In this document: positions 15,735 through 26,415 of the stretch, one piece after another
How positions within the stretch are numbered: the first letter of the stretch is position 1
Layout: every line of letters begins with the position of its first letter
DNA from: an uncultured Eubacteriales bacterium
GTDB taxonomy: Bacteria > Bacillota > Clostridia > Oscillospirales > Acutalibacteraceae
Assembly (NCBI GenBank): GCA_949296825.1
Contig: CASFQZ010000032.1
Location: 1-56,049, forward strand
Length of the DNA stretch: 56,049 bases
Direction of reading: 5' to 3'
Notes under the pieces: model-generated
Told to the model about the DNA's origin: nothing
Databases searched by the model: none
The model's input: only the letters and a program-made list of their open reading frames with translations
Position numbers and translations under genes: made by a program

Positions 15735-15840
15735 ACAAGCTCAAGGGACGGAGCCGCACCGCTCCTTTGAGCACAACCCCTCCTCAAGCAACCCCTCATT
15801 TGGAAAAATGACCGAGCGCTATGCCCGGTCATTTTTCTTT
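15735..15840 (+). ncRNA. candidate small RNA with duplicated C-rich motif
   Basis: An intergenic block with RNA-like organisation. Hairpin 1 is GCTCAAGG-GAC-GGAGC / GCTC-CTTTGAGC (about 15739-15772). A single-stranded linker then carries CAACCCCTC twice (15774-15782 and 15789-15797). A Rho-independent terminator closes the block (AAAAATGACCG / CGGTCATTTTT, 15804-15840). No open reading frame uses that terminator. C-rich unpaired motifs of this type in Firmicute small RNAs pair with Shine-Dalgarno sites. The promoter is not obvious (possible -10 TATAGA near 15730), so the 5' end is uncertain. Confidence 0.5.
15804..15840 (+). terminator. intrinsic terminator of the candidate small RNA
   Basis: AAAAATGACCG / CGGTCATTTTT stem with an 11-nt loop and T-rich tail. 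The nearest upstream plus-strand gene already has its own terminator at 15393. Confidence 0.8.
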
Positions 15841-15997
15841 GTCTTTTCTCACTGTGATCCGTTTCTTTTGGATGCCTCTGCGAAAAGCCGGATCCGGCTT
15901 TGCCTCTGCGCCGGCGGAACGCGCCGGCAGCAGACTTTTCGCAGCCCCTGCAAAAAAGTCGGGTTCAGTATGCGTTTTACGTCCCGCGCGCACCGAC

Positions 15998-16023
15998 AAA
16001 AAAGCCCCCAAACGGAGGCTTTT
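15998..16023 (-). terminator. intrinsic terminator of the PHP-domain gene
   Basis: On the minus strand AAGCCTCC-GTTT-GGGGGCTT followed by TTTTGT. It begins at the stop codon. Confidence 0.75.
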
Positions 16024-16703
16024 CATTCTTCCCTGGTGCCGCGGATCAGGTCAAAATCGTTTCTTCGCAGCACATCCAGCAATTGGGCGTTGGTTTTGAT
16101 CTGCCGGTCCGTCTCGATGCCGCCGGTGGCAAGGTCCCGCAGCCGATGGAAATCGCTGCCGCCGGTGCGGATGTTCATATGGTGTTCGTCCGCCCAGGCT
16201 TCGGCTTTTTCGTTGGCGTCGGTGCCGATGTTCTTGCCGTTGAATACCTCGCAGCCGTCCAGATATTTCGGGTTGGTGCGAATCATCCCCTCCCGGAAGG
16301 GATGGGCTTGCACGACGATCAGGTCATTCTTTTTTGCCAGCTTGTAAAATCTTCGTGGGTAATATGTCATCAGATTGCCATGGCTTCTGAGAAAATGCTC
16401 GTCTGCGCCGTACACCAGATAGTCGTTGGCAGTGGCGTAATACCGCAGCTCCATACCCAAAAGCACCGTGAAATCCTCCGGCGCCGCCAGCTTTGCCGCC
16501 CGCCAGCCCGAGACGTAGAAATCAATGAAATTTTGCGGCTGGAACACCGAGATGGGCGAAAAGGTCATCGGCGAAAAATGGTCGGTGATCACAATGCCAT
16601 GGTAGCCCTTTTGGCGGTATAGCTCGACAATCTGCGCCGCCGGGATCTTTCCGCAGCGGCTGACTTCCTTTGTATGACAATGTAATTCGTAACGATAGGT
16701 CAT
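16023..16703 (-). CDS. PHP-domain metal-dependent phosphoesterase
   Basis: A 226-residue soluble protein with PHP (polymerase and histidinol phosphatase) metal-site motifs: ELHCHTKEVSRCG at the N-terminus, VITDHFSPM (near 50), a central VQAHPFREGM, and the late GGSDFHRL. The PHP fold binds two or three metal ions and hydrolyses phosphate esters. Small stand-alone members are often annotated as histidinol-phosphatase-like or as oligoribonuclease/phosphatases; no histidine genes are nearby. The start at 16703 has AAAAAGGAG upstream. A longer frame to 16781 would run through the promoter. Confidence 0.82.
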   Translation of the reverse strand: MTYRYELHCHTKEVSRCGKIPAAQIVELYRQKGYHGIVITDHFSPMTFSPISVFQPQNFIDFYVSGWRAAKLAAPEDFTVLLGMELRYYATANDYLVYGADEHFLRSHGNLMTYYPRRFYKLAKKNDLIVVQAHPFREGMIRTNPKYLDGCEVFNGKNIGTDANEKAEAWADEHHMNIRTGGSDFHRLRDLATGGIETDRQIKTNAQLLDVLRRNDFDLIRGTREE

Positions 16704-16730
16704 AATGCGCTCCTTTTTGCTGCTGCCCTT

Positions 16731-16759
16731 ATTGTATGCCCTTGTGCTTCGCTTGTCAA
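16731..16759 (-). promoter_or_regulatory. sigma-A promoter for the PHP-domain gene
   Basis: Minus-strand TTGACA (16754-16759), 17-bp spacer, TACAAT (16731-16736). Confidence 0.82.
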
Positions 16760-16815
16760 GGCGACGGGAGGCTTTTGACACTTGTAAAAAAACTATGAAT
16801 TCTTCGATTTTGCGG

Positions 16816-16843
16816 TTGACTTTGCCAAAAAAGGGAATAAAAT
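16816..16843 (+). promoter_or_regulatory. sigma-A promoter for marR-fucosidase
   Basis: TTGACT (16816-16821), 16-bp spacer, TAAAAT (16838-16843), directly ahead of a perfect palindrome. Confidence 0.7.
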
Positions 16844-16844
16844 A

Positions 16845-16872
16845 CTAACAGTGTTAGCATTTAACACGGTTA
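16845..16872. promoter_or_regulatory. paired operators upstream of the MarR gene
   Basis: CTAACA-G-TGTTAG (16845-16857) is a perfect 13-bp inverted repeat. A second, related site TAAC-ACG-GTTA (16862-16872) follows, 16 bp centre to centre. The position just after the -10 fits autorepression by the MarR protein encoded 24 bp downstream. Confidence 0.65.
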
Positions 16873-16895
16873 GGATTTTATAAGGGGATGAAGGT

Positions 16896-17324
16896 ATGGA
16901 GCACAATAAGCTTGCCACAGCGTTTCTGGACAGCTTAGACGCTCTGTTTGATCTGGATGTTGTCAGCGAGCTGCACAGCCTGTCCAAGGGGGAGTCCTTT
17001 ATTTTGGATTATCTGAGCCGTCACCCGGACAGCGCCACCCCCGGTTCCATCAGCGGCGCGATGAAAACCAGCACCGCCCGCACCGCCGCCGCCCTGCGCA
17101 GTCTGGAGGCGAAGGGCTGCATCCTGCGAACCATCGACCAGGCGGATCGCCGCCGGGTGCTGGTGGAGTTGACCTCCTTCGGCAAAAGCAAGGTCGAGGA
17201 GCTGCGCAAGCATCTATACGACGGCGCGGTCTATGCCCTCAACGCCTTGGGGGACGACGCGGAGGAATTTATCCGACTGATCGACAAATTGACCGACCCC
17301 GCGCCGGCGCAAAAAGACGAGTAA
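16896..17324 (+). CDS. MarR family transcriptional regulator
   Basis: A 142-residue winged helix-turn-helix regulator with central helices SGAMKTSTARTAAALRSLEAKG and the wing motif IDQADRRRVLVELT, the MarR D-x-R-D/R-R-x signature. It should act as a dimer that leaves DNA on binding a small ligand. The perfect palindrome in its own promoter is the likely operator. It sits 18 bp upstream of the alpha-L-fucosidase gene and probably controls it, perhaps in response to a glycan or phenolic compound; the ligand is unknown. The ATG follows AAGGGGATGAAGG. Confidence 0.85.
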   Translation: MEHNKLATAFLDSLDALFDLDVVSELHSLSKGESFILDYLSRHPDSATPGSISGAMKTSTARTAAALRSLEAKGCILRTIDQADRRRVLVELTSFGKSKVEELRKHLYDGAVYALNALGDDAEEFIRLIDKLTDPAPAQKDE

Positions 17325-17342
17325 TTTTTTCAGGGAGATTGT

Positions 17343-18731
17343 ATGAGCGAAAAAGGGTATGAAAAAGCCCTCGGCGTTCTGCCGAGCGCGCGCCAGATGA
17401 ACTGGCAAAGCTATGAGTATTATTGCATGATTTCTTATGGGATGAATACCATGAAAGGGGTAGAGTGGGGCGACGGCTTCGCTTCTCCCGATTCCTTCTG
17501 GCCCGAACATCTGGATACCGACGAATGGGCAAAATATGTGAAGGACGCGGGCATGAGCGCCATCGTCTTCACCGCGAAGCATTTCGACGGCTTCTGCCTG
17601 TGGCAGACCGAGCAGACCGATTATTCTGTGAAAAGCAGCAAAAACTGGAAAAACGGCGAGGGCGACATTGTTGCCGATCTTGCCGCCTCCTGCCGCAAAT
17701 TCGGTTTGGGCTTCGGGCTTTATCTTGCCCCTTGGGATAAGCACGAAGAGAGCTACGGCGAGGGCAAGGCGTACGACGATTTTTTCTGTGGGCTTCTGAC
17801 CGAGCTTCTGACCCGCTACGGCGATATCTTCTGCGTCTGGCTTGACCCGCGCGTCGGCACCGGCGTCAACGGAAAAATCCAGGAGTTTGACATTCCCCGC
17901 TATATTGAAACGATCCACAACCTGCAAAGCGGCTGCTGCGTTGCCGGACTGGGCGATGACATCCGCTGGAACGGCGACGGGCGCTATACCCCCCGCAAAT
18001 GCGAATGGAGCGTTATCCCCGCCCGCTTTTATACCGGCGAGGGCAAAAAGAAAATGAACTTCGCCGACCCCGATCTGGGCAGCCGTAAAACCATTAAAAA
18101 CGATACCGATTTTATCTGGTACCCGCTGGAAGTCGCCGTACCGCTGCGGGACCATTGGTTCTATAACAAAGAGGATGACTACAGCGCCAAGACCAAGGAT
18201 AAGCTCTGGCGGCTGTATCTGGATTCCGTGGGCAATAACGCTTCGCTGATGCTGGGCATCTGCCCCGATAAACAGGGCAAATTCCATGCCACCGACACCT
18301 CTATCCTCACCAGCTTTTCTCGCGATCTGCAATTGCATTTCGGGTATAATCTGCTGACCGAAAAGGGCGAGCTGACCGCCTCCTCCGTGTTAAGTGAGGT
18401 CTATGCGCCGAAAAATGCCGAAAGCCGGGAAAACGACCGCTTCTGGATGCCCGACCCCAATGAGAAAAAGCCCGAATTGTACCTGACCCTTTCCGAAACC
18501 GACCTGTTTGATAAGCTGACCCTCTGTGAGCATATCGCCGGCGGACAGCGCGTCGAAGGTTTTGAGGTGCAGGTCAAGGATAATAAGGACCGCTGGAAGA
18601 CCGTCTATGCCGGCAGTACCATCGGTGCAAAAACCATTTGCGTCCTGCGCACCCTTAAAGCGAAGGAAGTGCGCGTGATCTTTACCGAATTCCGCGATAC
18701 GCCGCAGATTTCCTTTGTGTCGCTGAACTGA
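17343..18731 (+). CDS. GH29 alpha-L-fucosidase (intracellular)
   Basis: A 462-residue enzyme without signal peptide, so it acts on imported fucosylated oligosaccharides. GH29 motifs are clear: SPDSFWPEHLDTDEWAKYVK, the IVFTAKHFDGFCLW block, SSKNWKNGEGDIV and GLGFGLYLAPWD. The likely catalytic nucleophile is Asp168 in VWLDPRVG. The C-terminal 110 residues form a beta-rich accessory domain (about 345-462). The retaining hydrolysis releases L-fucose, which the L-fucose isomerase gene at 26498 could process. The ATG follows CAGGGAGA. It is co-transcribed with the MarR regulator and convergent with the lipoprotein gene 6 bp away. Confidence 0.9.
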   Translation: MSEKGYEKALGVLPSARQMNWQSYEYYCMISYGMNTMKGVEWGDGFASPDSFWPEHLDTDEWAKYVKDAGMSAIVFTAKHFDGFCLWQTEQTDYSVKSSKNWKNGEGDIVADLAASCRKFGLGFGLYLAPWDKHEESYGEGKAYDDFFCGLLTELLTRYGDIFCVWLDPRVGTGVNGKIQEFDIPRYIETIHNLQSGCCVAGLGDDIRWNGDGRYTPRKCEWSVIPARFYTGEGKKKMNFADPDLGSRKTIKNDTDFIWYPLEVAVPLRDHWFYNKEDDYSAKTKDKLWRLYLDSVGNNASLMLGICPDKQGKFHATDTSILTSFSRDLQLHFGYNLLTEKGELTASSVLSEVYAPKNAESRENDRFWMPDPNEKKPELYLTLSETDLFDKLTLCEHIAGGQRVEGFEVQVKDNKDRWKTVYAGSTIGAKTICVLRTLKAKEVRVIFTEFRDTPQISFVSLN

Positions 18732-18737
18732 GCGGCG

Positions 18738-19238
18738 CTATACTTCTCCGAAGGGATCGGTGATTTCGATCACGGAGAAAAGCGGCGTGGAGGTGCGAAG
18801 CAGGGTGTAGCCCTCAAATTGCCGCTCCTCCCGCCCAAAGGCGAAAAAAGCGCTTTGCTCCATGCTTTTTGCAATATCCACACATTCTTCCTCCGGCAGA
18901 CGCCCGAGGACCGCCAGACCCTTGCCGCAGAGCGTCAGGGCTGCGTCGGGCGCAATGCCGCTTTCCTTGGAAAAGACAAAGCGAACGGTGCGGGGTATGT
19001 TCTGTTCATCGGTTTGCAGCACCAGCAAAAAGGGCAGATTTTCCCCCAACCGGTACAGCGCGTAAAAATCTCCGTCTTTCTGCAGGAGCTTCGGTTCCCG
19101 CAGCAGGTTCGGTTCCGTTCGTTCCAGCTCTTCCAGATAGGAAAACGCATCCATGCTTCGGTATTCGGTGCAGCCGCATAAACCGAAAAGCACCGGCAAA
19201 AACAAAAGAAGGGCAATCGCCCGTTTGACAAAGCGCAT
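18738..19238 (-). CDS. small lipoprotein of unknown function
   Basis: A 166-residue protein with a type II signal peptide: MRFVKRAIALLLFLPVLFG followed by LCGC (lipid Cys near 23). The mature part is acidic, without repeats or a catalytic motif that I recognise. The ATG has GGGGGAAA upstream. It is divergent from the MacA-like gene and convergent with the fucosidase. It is probably an exported single-copy lipoprotein that may belong to the envelope; no function can be assigned. Confidence 0.75.
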   Translation of the reverse strand: MRFVKRAIALLLFLPVLFGLCGCTEYRSMDAFSYLEELERTEPNLLREPKLLQKDGDFYALYRLGENLPFLLVLQTDEQNIPRTVRFVFSKESGIAPDAALTLCGKGLAVLGRLPEEECVDIAKSMEQSAFFAFGREERQFEGYTLLRTSTPLFSVIEITDPFGEV

Positions 19239-19323
19239 AAATTTCCCCCGTTTATTCCCGCGCAGAACGCGGTTCGATCAATAGATTCCGATAAAAACTA
19301 TGTAATGCGGAGTGATTTTATTT

Positions 19324-20910
19324 ATGGCAAGTGTAAAGAATTTAAGCCGCACGGCAAAGATCATCATTCTTGTGGTGGTCGTTGTCGTGGTGGCTGCCGC
19401 CATCGCGGGCGGTACGATTTATAACCGCTGGAAGGACGCGCCCGAGGTGGTGCTCTCGCCGGTCACCTTGGGCAGCGTGTCGCAAAATTATTCCACCACT
19501 GCCCAGGTACAGGCAAAAGAGCAGACTGTTTACGAGGCGCTGGACGGCGTCGTGGTCAAAACCGTAGATGTGCAGGTTGGCGATGTGGTCAACGAGGGCA
19601 CCGTGCTGGCGACCTTTGATACCTCTGCCCTGGGCGATACGCTGGAGAGCCACCGCAAATCCTTCCAGAAAGCCAAAACTGCCTATGAAGACGCAGTGCA
19701 GGCGGCGGCGGATGCGGAAGAGCAGCTGCCCGAGCTGGAGCGGCAGATTGCCGAATTGCAGCAGAAAATCGAAAATGACCGCACCTCCACCACAACAGCC
19801 GCGACTTCTTCCGCGACCGAAGCGCCGACCCAGGCGGCTTCCGCCTCCGGCGGGATGCTGGATTCCATCATCAGCAGCATCACCGGCGGCACCGGCACCG
19901 GCGGTCAGCTTCAGCAGCTGTTGGACGCCCTGTCCGGTATGCAGAACGGCGACCTGTCGTCGATTTTGAGCACCGACCAGATTTCTTCCCTGCTTAATTC
20001 CAGTATGGGCGGGATCAGCGACCAGTCCCAGCTGGTGCAATTGCAGGCGCGCAAGGCGATCTATGATGTGATTACCACCGAGACCTATCTGAATACGATG
20101 AAGGATGCGATGGACCGCGCCGAGAACACCTACGAGGGGTACCGCGGCGCCCTGCAAATGCTGGAGGAGGGCTGGACGGCGGACTGCTACGGCATTGTCT
20201 CCCAGGTCAACCTGACCCCCGGTGAAGTCTATACCAACGAGACCGAGCAGAGCGGCGGGTTGGATTTTTCCGCCCTGGCGGGGCTTTTGGACGGCTCCGG
20301 CGACTATACCTCCATCATCAACGCCATCGCCGGTTTTTCCTCTTCGGCGAATGACAACGGCGCGCTGGTCATCCAGCATTATAACAACCTCTACCTGAGC
20401 CTGACGCTGGGTAAGTATGATTTGCAGAATATCAAAATGGGGCAGAAGGCAACCATCGAATACCTTGACAATACCTACACCGGCTCCGTGACCTATATCA
20501 GCGCCATCGCCACCGAAAGCGAGGGGCTGGACCTGGGCTCCATGGTCGGCTCCCTGACCGGAGGCGGCGGCAGCTCCACCGGCGCTGAGGCAATCGTTAC
20601 CATCGATAATCCCGACGACGGCATCGTCATCGGCTTTGATGCGGATGTAACCATCGAGACCGGCAAGGCGGACAATGTGGTCACCGTGCCTGTCGAGGCG
20701 CTGCGCGCATCCAATAATCAGCGGTTTGTCTATGTCTATGACCCGGAAACCAAGCATGTTTTCACCCGCGAGGTGACCATCGGCCTGGCGGGCGACGATA
20801 TTTATCAGATCACCTCCGGCTTAAGCGAAGGTGAGCAGGTGGTCAAGGTCATCAAGGGCACCGGCGTCACGCTGGAAGACGATATGCGCGTGCGTGTTGT
20901 AGAAAAATAA
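19324..20910 (+). CDS. MacA/HlyD-like membrane fusion (adaptor) protein
   Basis: A 528-residue adaptor. One N-terminal membrane helix (about 10-28) precedes a biotinyl-lipoyl half-motif (VVKTVDVQVGDVVNEGTVLATFD), a coiled coil (about 100-150) and a Ser/Thr/Ala/Gly-rich low-complexity insert (about 155-215). A second coiled segment, a beta-barrel and a C-terminal membrane-proximal domain (VVTVPVEALR) follow. Such adaptors work with MacB-type ABC permeases to export peptides, antibiotics or lipids. The ATG at 19324 is used (GGAG about 11 nt upstream); GTG 19312 would leave no spacing. The permease follows 24 bp later, but no ATPase gene is present in this locus. Confidence 0.85.
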   Translation: MASVKNLSRTAKIIILVVVVVVVAAAIAGGTIYNRWKDAPEVVLSPVTLGSVSQNYSTTAQVQAKEQTVYEALDGVVVKTVDVQVGDVVNEGTVLATFDTSALGDTLESHRKSFQKAKTAYEDAVQAAADAEEQLPELERQIAELQQKIENDRTSTTTAATSSATEAPTQAASASGGMLDSIISSITGGTGTGGQLQQLLDALSGMQNGDLSSILSTDQISSLLNSSMGGISDQSQLVQLQARKAIYDVITTETYLNTMKDAMDRAENTYEGYRGALQMLEEGWTADCYGIVSQVNLTPGEVYTNETEQSGGLDFSALAGLLDGSGDYTSIINAIAGFSSSANDNGALVIQHYNNLYLSLTLGKYDLQNIKMGQKATIEYLDNTYTGSVTYISAIATESEGLDLGSMVGSLTGGGGSSTGAEAIVTIDNPDDGIVIGFDADVTIETGKADNVVTVPVEALRASNNQRFVYVYDPETKHVFTREVTIGLAGDDIYQITSGLSEGEQVVKVIKGTGVTLEDDMRVRVVEK

Positions 20911-20934
20911 AAAACGGCGCGGGAGGTCCTCTCT

Positions 20935-22185
20935 TTGAATTTTAAGGAAAATTTTCAGATGGCGCTGTTCAGCATCAAAACCAATAAGGTCCGCTCCTTT
21001 CTGACCATGCTGGGTATTATCATCGGCGTCGGCGCGGTCATTACCATCATGACCCTGGGCACCGGCGCCAGGGATTATATCGTCGGCATGATCGAGGATA
21101 TGGGCGGCTCCAACGCCATCAATATCATGGTCAATATGAATACCGCCTCTGACTCCGATTATATCACGGCGGACGATCTGGACGCGCTGCGGGAGATCGA
21201 GCATGTGGACAATGTCGCTCCGGTGGTTATGGGGCTGGGTAATTTCACACTGGAGGACGGCACCAGCGGACTGTTTATGCCCATCGGCAGCACCACCGAT
21301 GTCTTTGAAATCCTGGGTCTTTCCTGTCAATATGGCAGGACCTTTACCGAGGAGGAAGCCCAAAGTGCAAAGGACGTCTGTATCATTGACGTCAGCAGCG
21401 CCCTGCTGCTCTTCGGCACCTCCGACGTGGTCGGCGAGACCATCTCCTATTCGGCGAACGATATTACCGTACCGCTGAAAATCATCGGCGTTATGGACAT
21501 TGCCAGTATCTTCGGCGGAGATTCCGGTGAAATGATCGATATGATGCAGTCCATGGGCGGCGGAATGCAGATGGCGAGCTGCATGGGGCTGGTGCCCGCC
21601 GCTACCGCGCTGGAGCTGAACGGCTCCGCCGAGCGTTATGATACACTCTATATCATGGCGGACGATCCCTCCGAGCTGGACGGCGTAGGTGCGGCGGCGC
21701 TGGCAAAGCTGCAGGCGCGCCATAACAATTACGACCGTCAGGTCTATACGGTCACCAACCTGGCGTCCTTTGTGGATCTGCTGGATACGGTGATCACCAT
21801 CTTTACACTGTTCATCGCGGCGGTCAGCTGTATTTCCCTGATCGTCGGCGGTATCGGCGTGATGAATATCATGTTCGTTTCCGTCACCGAGCGCACCCGC
21901 GAAATTGGTATACGTAAGGCGCTGGGCGCCAAAACCAAAAGCATCATGCTTCAGTTTTTGACCGAGTCGGTCATGATCTGTCTGATCGGCGGCTTTATCG
22001 GTATGATACTGGGCTTCGTGCTTTCGGCGATAGCCTCCGCCATCATGAGAATCGAAATTCATGTCCAGTTCTATTCCATTCTGATTTCCGTCGGCTTCTC
22101 CAGCGCCATCGGTATCTTCTTCGGCCTTTACCCCGCCAAGCGCGCCGCCGAAATGAACCCCATCGACGCGCTGCGCAAAGAATAA
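20935..22185 (+). CDS. MacB-like ABC transporter permease (FtsX fold)
   Basis: A 416-residue permease: one N-terminal membrane helix (MLGIIIGVGAVITIMTLG), a large external MacB_PCD domain (about 45-265) and three C-terminal helices with the FtsX motif GIGVMNIMFVSVTERTREIG and IRKALGAKTK. The TTG start follows GGGAGG. It pairs with the adaptor upstream. Usual gene order is adaptor, ATPase, permease; here the ATPase is missing, so it must be supplied from elsewhere. A Met- and Asp-rich stretch (MIDMMQSMGGGMQMAS) in the external domain is unusual. Confidence 0.87.
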   Translation: MNFKENFQMALFSIKTNKVRSFLTMLGIIIGVGAVITIMTLGTGARDYIVGMIEDMGGSNAINIMVNMNTASDSDYITADDLDALREIEHVDNVAPVVMGLGNFTLEDGTSGLFMPIGSTTDVFEILGLSCQYGRTFTEEEAQSAKDVCIIDVSSALLLFGTSDVVGETISYSANDITVPLKIIGVMDIASIFGGDSGEMIDMMQSMGGGMQMASCMGLVPAATALELNGSAERYDTLYIMADDPSELDGVGAAALAKLQARHNNYDRQVYTVTNLASFVDLLDTVITIFTLFIAAVSCISLIVGGIGVMNIMFVSVTERTREIGIRKALGAKTKSIMLQFLTESVMICLIGGFIGMILGFVLSAIASAIMRIEIHVQFYSILISVGFSSAIGIFFGLYPAKRAAEMNPIDALRKE

Positions 22186-22195
22186 ATCACCGCAT

Positions 22196-22241
22196 AAAAC
22201 CCGTCGGGCGTCCTTCCCGGATGCTGCCCGGCGGGTTTTTG
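22196..22241 (+). terminator. intrinsic terminator after the MacAB-like pair
   Basis: AAACCCG-TCGGGC / GCCCG-GCGGGTTT stem with a T5 tail. Confidence 0.85.
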
Positions 22242-22348
22242 TTTTGCTTGATTTGACACGAAATATTTTCAGAAAAGGGCATTTTCCACAAAATACGGGC
22301 TGCGGTTTTGTGTAAATAAACAAAATAATGTAAAATTATATAAAAGAA

Positions 22349-22377
22349 TTGAAAAAATTGATGGGGTATGCTAAAAT
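22349..22377 (+). promoter_or_regulatory. sigma-A promoter for the dockerin protein gene
   Basis: TTGAAA (22349-22354), 17-bp spacer, TAAAAT (22372-22377). The leader of about 120 nt contains a hairpin GGCGGCGA-AAAATCA-TCGCCGC (22441-22462) and, overlapping the start codon, a three-codon mini-ORF ATGCAATGA at 22498. Confidence 0.65.
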
Positions 22378-22502
22378 GAATATGAAAAAAAAGAAAGAAG
22401 ATGATTCCCATGGGCTGAATAGAAGCGTCGGATCCGATTGGGCGGCGAAAAATCATCGCCGCACTGGTTAGCGATTTATCATATACGAGGAGAGAAAATG
22501 CA

Positions 22503-23840
22503 ATGAAACAGAACAGAAAACAGGGGCTGGCGCTTCTGCTGGCTATTCTGTTGGCGTTCGGCTGTTCCCTTTTCGCCGCCGGAGCTTCCTCTGCTCTGGA
22601 AACGAAGGGGTCCGAGGCGCTGCGGCACACGCTGCAGACCATGGGTGATTCATCCGTATCCATGCTGCTCTGGCTGGATTACAGCGACGAGAAGCTGCAA
22701 TTGCCGGATGAGGCCTTTGTGGATTTCCGGAATTCCGTCGAGGCAGTTCAAGCCCTGCGGGAAGCCGCCGCTTCGGAGGGAAAAGAGCAGTATCAGAAGA
22801 AAAACGAAGCCTTTGCCCGGGCTTTTCTGAGCGAGGCGCAGGTGCAGTACATCAGCCCCCATTCCCCCATTCTTACCATCACAGCGAATGCATCGCAAAT
22901 TTCAGCGATTGCGGAAAATCCATTGGTCGCCGCCATTGAGCTGGCACCCGTTTCCTCGGAAATCACAAGCCAGCCCGCCTCGGCGGAGACTGAGCCGACG
23001 CCGGCGGAGCCGGGGGAGGAAAGCTCGGATCATGCCGGAACCGGCGCGATAACGGACCCCGGCGAGGAAGCGCCGGAATCCCCAAGTCAGCCCGCCTCGG
23101 CGGAGACTGAGCCGACGCCGGCGGAGCCGAGCACGGCAAGCTCGGAAAACGCCGGGTTCGGTGCAATGGCGGACATCGGCGAAGAAGCGCCGGTCTGTAT
23201 GATCCGCAATGAATTTTACAAGATTTACGCCGATGCGCTGCTGGACGAAGCCCATCAGGCGAATCGAAAGGCACAGCAAAGCGGAGAGAAACTGATTTTT
23301 TCGACAGATGAAAAAATCGACCCGGCGCTGCTTTCCCAGATGCGCGGCGGCGACGGCTTGTACTATCTGACCGTTACCCTCGACCTGCCGGAGCCTTATT
23401 CCGAACAGGCGAACCGCGAGGCACTGGACAGGTTGACCGGCATAGAGGAAACGCTTTATACCGGCGCTTCTTCTCCCTGCGCGCTGGTCAGCGTCCGGGG
23501 CGGGGCGAATATTGATTCGCTTTTCGCTGCGGATTCGGTTGCCTATGTCACTCTTGGTTTTACCGGTATCGCCGAAACGGTCGCCGCCATTCCGGAGGCG
23601 ACGCCCTATACCTTCTCGCCCACCACGGCGGACGCCCGCCATATCCTGCGCTATGCCGTCGGTCTGGGCGCGCCGGATTTTGCCCTTCGCAGCGACGCGA
23701 AAAAATTCTTCTTTGGCGCCGACACCAATCTGGATGGCGCCATCCGAACCGAGGACGCCCGGCAAGCCCTGCGCATTGCCATCGGTCTCGCCGAAGGCAA
23801 TACCTTCACCGTTTCCACCGACAGCTTCTGGGAGCGTTAA
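22503..23840 (+). CDS. secreted dockerin-bearing protein with 39-residue tandem repeat
   Basis: A 445-residue exported protein with signal peptide 1-27. An N-terminal mixed domain (about 30-155, including an alpha-helical QALREAAASEGKEQY segment) leads to two tandem Pro/Glu/Ser-rich repeats (about 156-230), each beginning SQPASAETEPTPAEP. A second domain follows (about 235-370). The C-terminus is a dockerin-like pair: TTADARHILRYAVGLG and GADTNLDGAIRTEDARQALR. No known enzyme family is recognisable in the middle. The ATG at 22503 lies 8 nt from GGAGAG. It is a surface or cellulosome-like component of unknown function. Confidence 0.75.
   Translation: MKQNRKQGLALLLAILLAFGCSLFAAGASSALETKGSEALRHTLQTMGDSSVSMLLWLDYSDEKLQLPDEAFVDFRNSVEAVQALREAAASEGKEQYQKKNEAFARAFLSEAQVQYISPHSPILTITANASQISAIAENPLVAAIELAPVSSEITSQPASAETEPTPAEPGEESSDHAGTGAITDPGEEAPESPSQPASAETEPTPAEPSTASSENAGFGAMADIGEEAPVCMIRNEFYKIYADALLDEAHQANRKAQQSGEKLIFSTDEKIDPALLSQMRGGDGLYYLTVTLDLPEPYSEQANREALDRLTGIEETLYTGASSPCALVSVRGGANIDSLFAADSVAYVTLGFTGIAETVAAIPEATPYTFSPTTADARHILRYAVGLGAPDFALRSDAKKFFFGADTNLDGAIRTEDARQALRIAIGLAEGNTFTVSTDSFWER
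22968..23192 (+). repeat. 117-bp tandem repeat inside the dockerin protein
   Basis: Two in-frame units, 22968-23084 and 23085 to about 23192. The first 45 bp are identical except for one base, and the rest has diverged. They encode low-complexity SQPASAETEPTPAEP linkers. Confidence 0.85.
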
Positions 23841-23841
23841 T

Positions 23842-23879
23842 GAAAAAAGCGGAGCCGCTGCGGCGGTTCCGCTTTTTTC
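23842..23879 (+). terminator. intrinsic terminator after the dockerin gene
   Basis: GAAAAAAGCGGAGCC / GGTTCCGCTTTTTTC stem, starting directly after the stop codon. Confidence 0.88.
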
Positions 23880-23927
23880 ATCTCAGGCAGCGTGACGCAC
23901 AGCGGCTGCATGGTCGGTCCTTTGGTG

Positions 23928-23956
23928 AAAAAAACAGCCGCCCGGGAAGGCGGCTT
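23928..23956 (-). terminator. intrinsic terminator of the small peptide gene
   Basis: On the minus strand AGCCGCC-TTCCC-GGGCGGCT followed by G and seven T. Confidence 0.85.
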
Positions 23957-23965
23957 TTCTTTAGA

Positions 23966-26338
<2,373 letters not shown>

Positions 26339-26346
26339 AATAAATA

Positions 26347-26385
26347 GGGAGCCGTCGAATCACCGCGGCTCCCTTTGATTTTTTT
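26347..26385 (+). terminator. intrinsic terminator after ligA
   Basis: GGGAGCCG / CGGCTCCC stem, followed by TTTGATTTTTTT. Confidence 0.85.
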
Positions 26386-26415
26386 GTAAATCTTTCCTGA
26401 AATGGCGTGCGGCGG

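Noticed and set aside
16704-16781. 26-codon N-terminal extension of the PHP protein
   Set aside because: The extension would be translated from the promoter region itself (TTGACA-17-TACAAT); the downstream ATG has a clear AAAAAGGAG.
22498-22506. leader peptide ATGCAATGA overlapping the dockerin gene start
   Set aside because: It lies only 3 nt from the Shine-Dalgarno core; three codons are too few to support a regulatory leader without further evidence. It is mentioned only in the promoter entry.
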